Source: Kitasatospora phosalacinea (GTDB taxonomy: Bacteria > Actinomycetota > Actinomycetes > Streptomycetales > Streptomycetaceae). From it: 64,000 nucleotides of DNA. The notes under the pieces were generated by a model, which searched no databases, was not told where the DNA came from, and saw only the letters and a list, made by a program, of their open reading frames with translations. How positions within the stretch are numbered: position 1 is the stretch's first letter; each line of letters begins with the position of its first letter. The position numbers and the translations under genes were made by a program. The DNA lies in the NCBI RefSeq assembly GCF_000716545.1, contig NZ_JNWZ01000086.1, positions 1-64,000 on the forward strand, given 5' to 3'. Positions 1 to 7,004 of this stretch are shown here, piece after piece.

Positions 1-104
1 ACCCCGCCTGGCTCCACACCTACAATCACCACCGCGGACACACCGCACTCGCAGGCCAACCACCCGCCAGCCGCGTCCCCAACCTCGCAGGACAGAACAT
101 CTAG
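1..104 (+). mobile_element. 3' end of an IS481-family transposase (5' part outside window)
   Basis: Reading from base 3 gives about 33 codons ending in TAG at 102-104. The peptide contains TYNHHRGHTALAGQPPASRV and ends NLAGQNI, the typical C-terminus of the DDE integrase-core transposases of IS481 elements in Streptomyces. The rest lies upstream of the window, so I cannot tell whether the element is intact. The next gene starts only 10 bp after this stop, leaving no room for a normal IS right end with terminal repeat. A remnant or truncated copy is therefore likely. Confidence 0.8.
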
Positions 105-114
105 CGTCCGGGGC

Positions 115-582
115 ATGAACGACTTCGACTTCCTCCACGGCTCCTGGAACGTGGCCAACCGCCGGCTGACCGAGCTTCTGGTCGGCGCCGACAGCTGGGA
201 GGAGTTCCCCGGCCACGCCGTCGTCCGCCCGCTGTTCGGCGGGAACGGCAACATCGACGAGATCGCCTTCCCCACCCTGGGGTACCGGGGCGTGACCCTG
301 CGGCTCTTCGACCAGGAGCGGAAGGAGTGGTCGATCCGCTGGGCCGACAGCCGCACCGGCCGGCTCGACCCGCCCGTCGTGGGCGCCTTCACCGATGGCC
401 GGGGCGACTTCCACGGTGACGACACGCATCGGGGGCGCCCGGTCCGGGTGCACTTCGTCTGGCAGCGGCTGACGGTCGACTCGGCCCGCTGGGAGCAGGA
501 GTTCTCAGCGGACGGCGGCCGGAGCTGGGAGCTCAACTGGATCATGGAGCTCAGCCGGGCCCGGTCGGGGGACGCCTCGTGA
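115..582 (+). CDS. DUF1579-like small protein
   Basis: A 155-aa cytosolic protein opening with NDFDFLHGSWNV, a motif seen near the start of DUF1579-type and lipocalin-like small proteins. The middle is rich in aromatic and charged beta-strand-like segments. Function is unknown; such proteins are usually annotated as hypothetical and may bind small ligands. Its stop overlaps the GTG start of the NIPSNAP gene in a GTGA overlap, so the two are probably translated from one mRNA. The start lies 10 bp after the transposase remnant, so the native promoter may have been displaced. Confidence 0.75.
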   Translation: MNDFDFLHGSWNVANRRLTELLVGADSWEEFPGHAVVRPLFGGNGNIDEIAFPTLGYRGVTLRLFDQERKEWSIRWADSRTGRLDPPVVGAFTDGRGDFHGDDTHRGRPVRVHFVWQRLTVDSARWEQEFSADGGRSWELNWIMELSRARSGDAS

Positions 583-1172
583 CCATCGTCGAACTCCGGC
601 AGTACACCCTCCACCCGGGCGCCCGCGACACCCTGATCGAGCTCTTCGAGCGCGAGTTCGTGACCGGGCAGGAGGCCGTGGGCATCACCGTCGGCGGCCG
701 GTTCCGGGACTTGGACGACCCTGACCGCTTCGTCTGGCTGCGCGGCTTCCCGGACATGGCGGAGCGGGCGCGAGCGCTCCGGGCCTTCTACTCCGGCCCG
801 GTCTGGCGGGCCCACCGCGACGCGGCCAACGCGACCATGCTGGACTCGGACGACGTTCTCCTGCTGCGCGGTCCGGGCTTCGCCGCCCCGGACGGCGCCG
901 GACCGGTCATCGCGACCATCTGCCACCCGCTGGACACCGCCGCCTTCGCCGACCACTTCGAGCGGCGGCTGCGCCCGGAACTGGCCAACGGAACACCGCC
1001 GTTGGCGGTTCACCGCACCGAGCACGCGGAGAACACCTTCCCCGCCCTGCCCGTGCGGACGGGCGAGGACGTCCTGGTGTGGTTCACCGTGGGGGACACC
1101 GCACCCCTGCCGGACCTCTCGGCGCACCTGGAGTCCGCACCGCAGCAGTTGCGGCTCTCGCCGGTGACGTGA
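579..1172 (+). CDS. NIPSNAP family protein
   Basis: A 197-aa protein beginning TIVELRQYTLHPGARDTLIE, the characteristic N-terminus of the NIPSNAP (dimeric alpha/beta barrel) fold. A second barrel-like half follows after about residue 100. Family members in actinomycetes have no settled biochemical role. The GTG start is fixed by its 4-bp overlap with the upstream stop, indicating translational coupling to the DUF1579-like gene. A hairpin follows 51 bp downstream. Confidence 0.85.
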   Translation: MTIVELRQYTLHPGARDTLIELFEREFVTGQEAVGITVGGRFRDLDDPDRFVWLRGFPDMAERARALRAFYSGPVWRAHRDAANATMLDSDDVLLLRGPGFAAPDGAGPVIATICHPLDTAAFADHFERRLRPELANGTPPLAVHRTEHAENTFPALPVRTGEDVLVWFTVGDTAPLPDLSAHLESAPQQLRLSPVT

Positions 1173-1223
1173 CGGAGGGACGACGGCCGGTCGCCGGAGG
1201 GGAAGAACCTCCGCCGGCCGCGT

Positions 1224-1260
1224 CGGCACGGCCCTGACCCGGCGGGACGCGGCCGTGCCG
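1224..1260 (+). terminator. hairpin after the NIPSNAP gene
   Basis: Inverted repeat CGGCACGGCC (1224-1233) / GGCCGTGCCG (1251-1260), 10 bp perfect with a 17-nt loop and no U-tract. It lies between two convergent genes and could stop transcription from both sides. Confidence 0.5.
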
Positions 1261-1335
1261 TGGTCTCGGTCCCGGCCTCGTCCACCTCCGTCCAGCCAGG
1301 TCGAGATCCTGGGCGACGGCCCGCTCGACCGCAGG

Positions 1336-1737
1336 TCAGAGGGGGTTCGGACCCGCCCGGTCCGCCCCGGGGGCCCCGGCCTCCTCGGCCGCCTCCCGGA
1401 AGGCGGAGACCGCCTCGCCGTTCTCCCGCGCCCAGGCGGTGAGCATCCTGATGGGTTCCTCCAGGGTCCGCCCGAGATCGGTCAGGGCGTACTCCACCCG
1501 CGGCGGCGCCTCGGCGTACGCGCGCCGTTCGACGAGCCCGTTGGCCTGGAGCCGGCGCAGCGTCTGGGTCAGCACCTTGCGCGAGATGCCGCCGCTCAGT
1601 TCGACCAACTCGCCGTGCCGCAGCGGGCCGTCGGTCAGCGCGAAGAGCGTGACCATCGACCACTTGCTGGCGATGATCTCCATGGCCAGGAGAGCGGGGC
1701 AGTCGGCGAGGAAGACGATTCCGGGTCGCAGGCTCAC
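1336..1737 (-). CDS. HxlR family winged-helix regulator
   Basis: A 133-aa one-domain transcription factor. The HxlR signature is clear: CPALLAMEIIASKWSMVTLF, then LRHGELVELSGGISRKVLTQ (recognition region), then LVERRAYAEAPPRVEYALTD (wing). A cysteine at the usual N-terminal position could sense reactive electrophiles or oxidation, as in related regulators. It starts with GTG. It is divergent from a DoxX-type membrane protein, which is the likely target; this pairing is common for HxlR proteins. Confidence 0.9.
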   Translation of the reverse strand: MSLRPGIVFLADCPALLAMEIIASKWSMVTLFALTDGPLRHGELVELSGGISRKVLTQTLRRLQANGLVERRAYAEAPPRVEYALTDLGRTLEEPIRMLTAWARENGEAVSAFREAAEEAGAPGADRAGPNPL

Positions 1738-1744
1738 GCTCGAA

Positions 1745-1761
1745 GGTTACCTTGAGGTACC
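1745..1761. promoter_or_regulatory. candidate HxlR operator in a divergent promoter
   Basis: Imperfect inverted repeat GGTTACC-TTG-AGGTACC between the HxlR gene (starts 1737) and the DoxX gene (starts 1832). Position and symmetry suit autoregulation and control of doxX. The assignment to HxlR is inference. Confidence 0.45.
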
Positions 1762-1831
1762 TATCGGCTGCCTATCGTCGTCGAGGTGCGCACGTTCCTT
1801 GCCCGCATCTCGCATGATTGAGGTTCCAGCC

Positions 1832-2182
1832 GTGTTCGTCGCCCTCACTGTCGTCACCGTGCTCATGTCCGCGATCCTCCTGGCGTCGGCCGGGGCCAAG
1901 TCCCTGCGGACGCGGCACATCACCGAGCAGATGACCACCCTCGGAATACCGTCGGGCTTGATGACCTTCCTGATCGGCGCCCAGGTCGCGGGGGCGGCCG
2001 GCGCGGTCGCCGGACTCCGGTGGGGTCCCCTCGGGATCGCCGCCGCAATCGGCCTGACGCTCTACTTCGCCGGGGCGGTCGTCGCCCATCTGCGCGTCGG
2101 CGACCTCAAGGGCACGTCCCCGGCGGCGGTCCTCACCGTGGTCTCGGTCGCCCTGCTCGCGCTGCGCGCCGCCACCCTCTGA
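1832..2182 (+). CDS. DoxX-like four-helix membrane protein
   Basis: A protein of about 116 aa with four hydrophobic segments: the N-terminal segment ending ILLASAGAKSL, the LMTFLIGAQVAGAAGAVAGL region, GIAAAIGLTLYFAGAVVAHL, and the C-terminal VLTVVSVALLALRAATL. This matches the DoxX/DoxD-like family of small inner-membrane proteins linked to redox or detoxification roles. I prefer the GTG at 1832 because a GAGG sits 8 nt upstream; an in-frame ATG at 1814 has no Shine-Dalgarno sequence. Divergent from the HxlR gene, its probable regulator. Confidence 0.8.
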   Translation: MFVALTVVTVLMSAILLASAGAKSLRTRHITEQMTTLGIPSGLMTFLIGAQVAGAAGAVAGLRWGPLGIAAAIGLTLYFAGAVVAHLRVGDLKGTSPAAVLTVVSVALLALRAATL

Positions 2183-2290
2183 TCCGCCGCGGCGACGGGG
2201 CCGGGAGCAGGCCGGGGAGGGCCGGCCGCCGGGACGGACGGCCGGAGATTAGCCCTCGGCGACGCGAGAAAAAATCTGTTCCCGCCGGAG

Positions 2291-2319
2291 TAGACATTGG
2301 CTTGGGGCGGGGTTAGGCT
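2291..2319 (+). promoter_or_regulatory. vegetative-type promoter of the MerR-like gene
   Basis: TAGACA (2291-2296), a 17-bp spacer, and TAGGCT (2314-2319) fit a principal-sigma promoter. The predicted start is about 2326, giving a leader of roughly 570 nt before the GTG at 2898. I see no convincing gene in between. Confidence 0.55.
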
Positions 2320-2897
2320 CTCTCTCGTAAAGAGCAGTCAGCGATAACGGCCAGACACGAACTGGCCGGAGTTGTCGAAGAGCGGTTCCCAGTGCGGTCC
2401 GGCCGTGGAGTCCCGAAGCCAGGCAGTAGCAGGAGGGCGACGGGGCTGGCGCCGGACCGGGCGGCCCGCAGGTATCAGGGGTCGCCGACAGCGGTACCGA
2501 GCAGTACGCAGTACCAGCAACACCAGCAGTCGCAGCCGTGAAGATCGCAGGATCCCGGCAAAGGCGTCCAGGCTGCGGGCGCGCGTGCCGGGCAAGAAGG
2601 AACCGCGGTCGTCCGCGGAACAGTGACAAGGCAAGTACAGAGGATGAACGGAGGGCACAAGCGCCATCAGGATCGCCCGGGCCGTGCAGACGCCCGGGTG
2701 GACACCGCAGACCCCAACGCAAGGACGGTGGTTTCCGGTCACGCATACGCGATCCCCGCACGTCCCCTCCCCCGGGGCGGAGCGGAAGCAGAAGTCCGGC
2801 CCAGGCCGGTAGATGGTGTTGTATCCCCTTCGGGGCCCCGGAGCCGGTTCGGCTGCGGGGCCCCTCGACGCGTTCTCCCGAGAACCAGAGAGGTGCA
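2320..2897 (+). promoter_or_regulatory. long untranslated leader with a strong hairpin before the RBS
   Basis: The 715 bp between 2182 and 2898 holds no protein-coding signature on either strand; the open frames are compositional. Near its end, GGGGCCCCGGAGCCG (2832-2846) pairs with CGGCTGCGGGGCCCC (2850-2864), 14 of 15 positions, with a 3-nt loop. This is 24 nt before the ribosome binding site. A short CCCC-TTC-GGGG pairing at 2825-2835 overlaps the left arm and could compete with it. The leader may act by attenuation or translational control, or contain a separate small RNA. Confidence 0.45.
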
Positions 2898-3245
2898 GTG
2901 ACTACAACGGCCAGCCCCGACACACCCGACAAACTCGACGACGACGACTACCCCGCCTACACCATGGGCCGGGCCGCCGAGATGACCGGCACCACCCCCG
3001 GCTTCCTACGCGCACTCGGCGAGCACCGCCTGATCACCCCACTGCGCTCCTCCGGCGGCCACCGCCGGTACTCCCGCTACCAGTTGCGGATCGCCATGCG
3101 CGCCCGCGACCTCGTCGGCCAGGGCACCCCCATCGAGGCCGCCTGCCGGATCATCATCCTCGAGGACCAGCTCGAGGAAGCCCTGCGCCTGAACGAGCAG
3201 CTCCGCCGGGACGGGAACGGCCCGGAGCCCGCTGCCGGCGCCTGA
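2898..3245 (+). CDS. MerR-like helix-turn-helix regulator
   Basis: About 115 aa with a MerR-type winged helix: YTMGRAAEMTGTTPGFLRAL, then LITPLRSSGGHRRYSRYQLR, then a short coiled segment LEDQLEEALRLNEQLRR. It lacks the long dimerisation helix and effector domain of full MerR proteins. The GTG start follows GAGAGG. Similar compact genes occur widely in streptomycetes. Function is unknown; the conspicuous feature is the long upstream leader, which suggests post-initiation control. Confidence 0.8.
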   Translation: MTTTASPDTPDKLDDDDYPAYTMGRAAEMTGTTPGFLRALGEHRLITPLRSSGGHRRYSRYQLRIAMRARDLVGQGTPIEAACRIIILEDQLEEALRLNEQLRRDGNGPEPAAGA

Positions 3246-3307
3246 TCCCGCGGGTCGGGCACCGCCGAGGTGCCCGACCGCCGCCGGGCGCGTTCCGGCC
3301 GGACCCG

Positions 3308-3379
<72 letters not shown>

Positions 3380-3459
3380 AGGACTACCGGGCGCCCGCCC
3401 CTCAGAACCGTGGGCGGGTCGGGCCGTACGATGCGCGGGGCGGAGGGGGGCGCGGGTCG

Positions 3460-5544
3460 GTGGGACGGCGGCTGGTGGGGGCGGTGGCTGTTGCGCTGGT
3501 GCTGGCGCATCTGCTGAAGGGGATCGGGCGGGTCGCGGCGGAGCCCGGGGCGGGGCTCGCGGTCGTGGCGGGCTGCCTGGCGCTGGTGGGGTTGCAGTCG
3601 CGGCACACCCGGGGCGTTCCGGGGTGGGCCGGATGGGCGGCCGTGGAAGCGGGCGTCGGGTTCTGCGCGGTGGGGGCGCTCGGGGTCTCGATCGGGCTGC
3701 TGTGCCTGCCGGTGGCCTCCCTGCTGCTGGAGCGGCGCCGGGTGCTGCTGGCCCTGCTGGTGGCGGGGGCGGTGCTGGTGGAGGCGGGCCGGGCGGCGGG
3801 GGCGCGGGAGGCCGTCGACCTGCTGCTGACGGTCGCGCTGGGCGGCGCCATGCTCTACACCGTGACCACGCTGGCGCTGCTGGCGGACCGGGCCCGCGGC
3901 GCGCGGCTGGAGCTCGCGGCTTCGGCGGTCACCGACGAGCGCCTGCGCATCGCGTCCGCGCTGGGCAGCGGGCTGGACGCGGGCATGGCCGGGATCCGGG
4001 AGGCGGCCCGGCGCCGGGACCCGGCGGAGCTGGACGGGCTGATCGGGGTGGCGCGGCGGACGCTGGCGGCGGTCCGGGCCGCCGCCGCCGAGCTGCGCAG
4101 CCTCTCGCTGGCGCCGGAGGCGGCGAGCGCCCGGGCCCTGCTGGGTTCGGCGGGCATCGCGGCCGAGCTGCGGATCGGGCACCGCGAGCCGCTCGGCCCG
4201 GCCGGGACGGTGCTGGCGACGGTGCTGCGGGAGGCGGTCACCGCGGTGGTGCGGGTCGGGGACGCCCGGCGGTGCGGGATCTCCACCGAGGAACGGGCCG
4301 GCCGGGTGGTGCTGCGGGTGGTCAGCGACGGCGTGCCGACGGCGGCGCTCGGCGCGGACCTGCTCGACGGCCTGGCGGAGCGGGTGCGGGCCGCCGGCGG
4401 CCGACTGGCGGCGGGCCTGGAGGCGGACGGGCGCTTCGCGGTGGAGGCGTCGGTGGCCGCGACGCCGGCCCCGCCCGCCGTGGACCCGCCGGAGCTGCGG
4501 ACCGCGCTCGGCACGTACTGGTTCCTGCTCGCCGTGTTCTGCGTCAAGGCGCTGATGTTCGTGCCCGGGCCCCGGCTCGTCCTGGGGGCGGGGTGCGCGG
4601 CGGTCTTCTGCGCCTTCCAGGTCCGGTTCTCGATCCTGGACGCGACCCGGCACGCCCGCGCCGCGCTGGTGGCCTCGGCGGTGCTCGCCCTGCTGCCGCT
4701 GCCCTGGCTGGGGCGGAACTGGATCGGCGCGGCCGGCATCCTGGCCGGTTCGCTGCTGATCGCCCTGCCGGTGCGCGCGGGCGCGGCGTCGGCCGGCGCG
4801 GTGGTGGTCGCCGCCGGGGTGATCGGCGGCGGGGTGGTCGGCGGCGACGGCGGCCCGGCGTCCGTGCTGCTGACCGCCGTGAACACGCTGATCACCTGCG
4901 TGGTGGTGCACGCGGTGCTGCGCCTGGTCCGGCTGGTGCGGGAGTTGCAGCGGGCGGCGGACGGGCTGGCCCGCGCCGCCGTCGTCACCGAGCGGCTGCG
5001 CGCCGCCCGGGACCTGCACGACCTGCTCGGGCACGGGCTGGCCGCGATCCTGCTGAAGGCCGAGCTGGCCCGGCGGCTGGCGGACGCCGATCCGGTCCGC
5101 TGCCGGGCCGAACTGGCGGACATCGTGCGGCTGGCCGAACGCGGCCGGGCCGAGCTGGGGGCGCTCGCGGAGGACGGTCCCCGGCTGTCCTTCACCGCCG
5201 AACTGGCTTCGGCGGCGGCCGTGTTGGAGGCCGCCGCGATCACCGTGGAGTTGGAGGAGGAGCCGGTTCCGGACGCGGCGGGGGCCGTGCTGGGCGTGGT
5301 GCTGCGCGAGGCCGTCACCAACGTCCTGCGGCACAGCCGGGCCCGGCACGCGCGGATCGCCGTCTCGGTGGTCGGCGGCGAGGTCCGGCTGGAGGTGGAG
5401 AACGACGGCGTCGGTGCGGAGGTCACCGCACCCGGATCCGGGATCGGCGGGCTGACGGTCCGGCTGGCCGCGGCGGGCGGCACCCTGGCCGCCGGGCCGG
5501 ACGACGGCTGGTACCTGCTGCGGGCCGAAGTGCCGTCGCACTGA
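3460..5544 (+). CDS. tandem two-module sensor histidine kinase, first module degenerate
   Basis: A 694-aa membrane kinase of the NarL-type HisKA_3 class, about twice the usual length, made of two similar halves. The C-terminal module has the phosphoacceptor box DLHDLLGHGL (His about 520), an N-box LREAVTNVLRHSRARHARI and an ATP lid ending GIGGLTVRL. The N-terminal module keeps the same spacing (ERLRIASALGSGLDAGMAGI, then LREAVTAVVRVG), but the His aligns with Gly (about 169) and the N-box Asn with Ala (about 262). It is therefore probably a pseudokinase. Hydrophobic blocks precede each module (about 1-140 and 350-490). A response regulator gene lies convergent downstream. The GTG start has a GGAGG about 12 nt upstream. 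Confidence 0.85.
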   Translation: MGRRLVGAVAVALVLAHLLKGIGRVAAEPGAGLAVVAGCLALVGLQSRHTRGVPGWAGWAAVEAGVGFCAVGALGVSIGLLCLPVASLLLERRRVLLALLVAGAVLVEAGRAAGAREAVDLLLTVALGGAMLYTVTTLALLADRARGARLELAASAVTDERLRIASALGSGLDAGMAGIREAARRRDPAELDGLIGVARRTLAAVRAAAAELRSLSLAPEAASARALLGSAGIAAELRIGHREPLGPAGTVLATVLREAVTAVVRVGDARRCGISTEERAGRVVLRVVSDGVPTAALGADLLDGLAERVRAAGGRLAAGLEADGRFAVEASVAATPAPPAVDPPELRTALGTYWFLLAVFCVKALMFVPGPRLVLGAGCAAVFCAFQVRFSILDATRHARAALVASAVLALLPLPWLGRNWIGAAGILAGSLLIALPVRAGAASAGAVVVAAGVIGGGVVGGDGGPASVLLTAVNTLITCVVVHAVLRLVRLVRELQRAADGLARAAVVTERLRAARDLHDLLGHGLAAILLKAELARRLADADPVRCRAELADIVRLAERGRAELGALAEDGPRLSFTAELASAAAVLEAAAITVELEEEPVPDAAGAVLGVVLREAVTNVLRHSRARHARIAVSVVGGEVRLEVENDGVGAEVTAPGSGIGGLTVRLAAAGGTLAAGPDDGWYLLRAEVPSH

Positions 5545-5575
5545 GCCGGGCCGGGTGCCGGGCCCGGCCGGCGGG

Positions 5576-6184
5576 TCAGAGCCAGCCGGCCTCGCGGGCG
5601 ATCCGGACGGCGTCCGTGCGGTTGCGGGCGTTCAGCTTGCCGACGACCGCGGTCAGGACGTTGCGCACCGTGCCGGTGGACAGGTGCAGGCGGGCGGCGA
5701 TCTCGGGCGGCTCGGCGCCGCCGGCGAGTTCGCGCAGGACGTCGTTCTCCCGGGGGGTGAGCGGGTTGTCCGCCAGGTCCCAGGCGGCGACGGCCAGCGC
5801 CGGGTCCAGCACCCGTCCGCCGGAGGCCACCTCGCGGACGGCCGCGACCAGTTCGGCGGGCGGCGCGGTCTTCAGCAGGAAGCCGTCGACCTTCGCGTCC
5901 AGGGCGCGGCGGAGCAGTCCGGGGCGGCCGAGCGAGGTGAGCATCAGCGTCCGGCAGGCCGGCAGCGCCTCCTTCAGCGCGGCGGCCGCCTGCAGGCCGT
6001 CCGTCCGGCCCGGCATCTCGATGTCCAGGACCGCCACGTCGGGGCGGAAGACCAGGGCCCGGGGCAGCACGTCGTCCGCCGTGCCCGCCTCCGCGACGAC
6101 CTCGAAGTCGGGTTCCAGCCCCAGGAGGGCCACCAGCGCGCCGCGCACCACGTGCTGGTCCTCGGCCAGCAGGAGTCTGATCAT
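5576..6184 (-). CDS. NarL/FixJ-family response regulator
   Basis: A 202-aa regulator: receiver domain with acidic pair ED (8-9), phosphoacceptor Asp54 in VAVLDIEMPG and Lys105 in GFLLKTAPP. A LuxR-type HTH follows (NPLTPRENDVLRELAGGAEP then LHLSTGTVRNVLTAVVGKL). It is convergent with the double-module kinase (32-bp gap) and divergent from the ABC exporter, so it likely takes phosphate from that kinase and controls the exporter through the palindrome at 6196-6216. Kinase and regulator are usually co-directional in this class; here they are opposed. Confidence 0.92.
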   Translation of the reverse strand: MIRLLLAEDQHVVRGALVALLGLEPDFEVVAEAGTADDVLPRALVFRPDVAVLDIEMPGRTDGLQAAAALKEALPACRTLMLTSLGRPGLLRRALDAKVDGFLLKTAPPAELVAAVREVASGGRVLDPALAVAAWDLADNPLTPRENDVLRELAGGAEPPEIAARLHLSTGTVRNVLTAVVGKLNARNRTDAVRIAREAGWL

Positions 6185-6195
6185 GGCCCGACCCT

Positions 6196-6216
6196 ACCCG
6201 TGACGATGTCACGGGT
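6196..6216. promoter_or_regulatory. perfect 9-bp palindrome, probable response-regulator operator
   Basis: ACCCGTGAC-GAT-GTCACGGGT, two perfect 9-bp arms with a 3-bp spacer. It is located 12 bp upstream of the response-regulator start and about 54 bp upstream of the exporter ATPase start. Position makes it the best candidate for a NarL-type dimer site controlling both directions. Confidence 0.65.
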
Positions 6217-6269
6217 GGCGCGTGATGCCGTCCCTGGGAAGGGAGTTCGGGCGTCGGCAGGCTGGAGGC

Positions 6270-7004
6270 ATGAGCGAAGCGATCACTTTGGACGCCGTGA
6301 GCAAGGTCCACGGCAAGGGGCGGGGCGCGGTCGCCGCGCTGCGGGAGGTCACGGTGCGGCTGCCGAAGGGCGGCTTCACCGCGGTGATGGGGCCGTCCGG
6401 CTCGGGCAAGAGCACCTTCCTGCACTGCGCGGCGGGCCTGGACCGCCCGACCTCCGGGACCGTCCGGCTCGGCGGCACCGACCTGTCCCGGCTGAGTGAG
6501 CGGGAGCTGACCGAACTGCGGCGCGAGCGCGCGGGGTTCGTGTTCCAGTCGTTCAACCTGGTCTCCGCGCTGACCGTCGAGCAGAACGTCACGCTGCCGC
6601 TGCGGCTGGCCGGGCGGCGGGCCGACGCCGGGCGGCTGGCGGAACTCGTCCGCCGGGTGGGGCTCCAGGAGCGCACCGGGCACCGGCCCGGCCAGCTGTC
6701 CGGCGGCCAGCAGCAGCGGGTGGCGATCGCGCGGGCGCTGGTCTCCGACCCCGAGGTGGTGTTCGCCGACGAACCCACCGGCGCGCTGGACACCATGACG
6801 GCCCGCGAGGTGCTGGTCCTGCTGCGGCAGGCCGTCGACGAGCTCGGCCAGACCCTCGTCATGGTCACCCACGACCCGGTCGCCGCGTCCTACGCCGACG
6901 AGGTGCTGTTCCTGGCCGACGGCCGGATCGCCGACACCATGACCGGGCCGACCGCCACCAAGGTCGCCGACCGCATGATCCGGCTGGGAGCGTGGAACCG
7001 ATGA
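6270..7004 (+). CDS. ABC exporter ATPase (MacB/LolD type)
   Basis: A 244-aa ATPase: Walker [11 protein letters not shown]-loop FVFQSFNLV, signature [15 protein letters not shown], Walker [13 protein letters not shown], switch His in MVTHDPVAA. The TGALD after Walker B is typical of the MacB/LolD (type VII exporter) branch rather than importers. It overlaps the FtsX-like permease by 4 bp. The start is the ATG following GGCTGGAGGC; the Shine-Dalgarno spacing is very short, so initiation may partly depend on a leaderless transcript. Likely exports peptides or antibiotics; the substrate is unknown. Confidence 0.93.
   Translation: MSEAITLDAVSKVHGKGRGAVAALREVTVRLPKGGFTAVMGPSGSGKSTFLHCAAGLDRPTSGTVRLGGTDLSRLSERELTELRRERAGFVFQSFNLVSALTVEQNVTLPLRLAGRRADAGRLAELVRRVGLQERTGHRPGQLSGGQQQRVAIARALVSDPEVVFADEPTGALDTMTAREVLVLLRQAVDELGQTLVMVTHDPVAASYADEVLFLADGRIADTMTGPTATKVADRMIRLGAWNR

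Noticed and set aside
2249..2932. 227-aa minus-strand frame in the MerR leader
   Set aside because: Composition and lack of any family pattern suggest non-coding; an RBS at its start is not evident.
3855..6872. 1005-aa minus-strand frame spanning the kinase, the response regulator and the ABC ATPase
   Set aside because: It crosses three genes with strong family motifs in other frames and has no recognisable domain.
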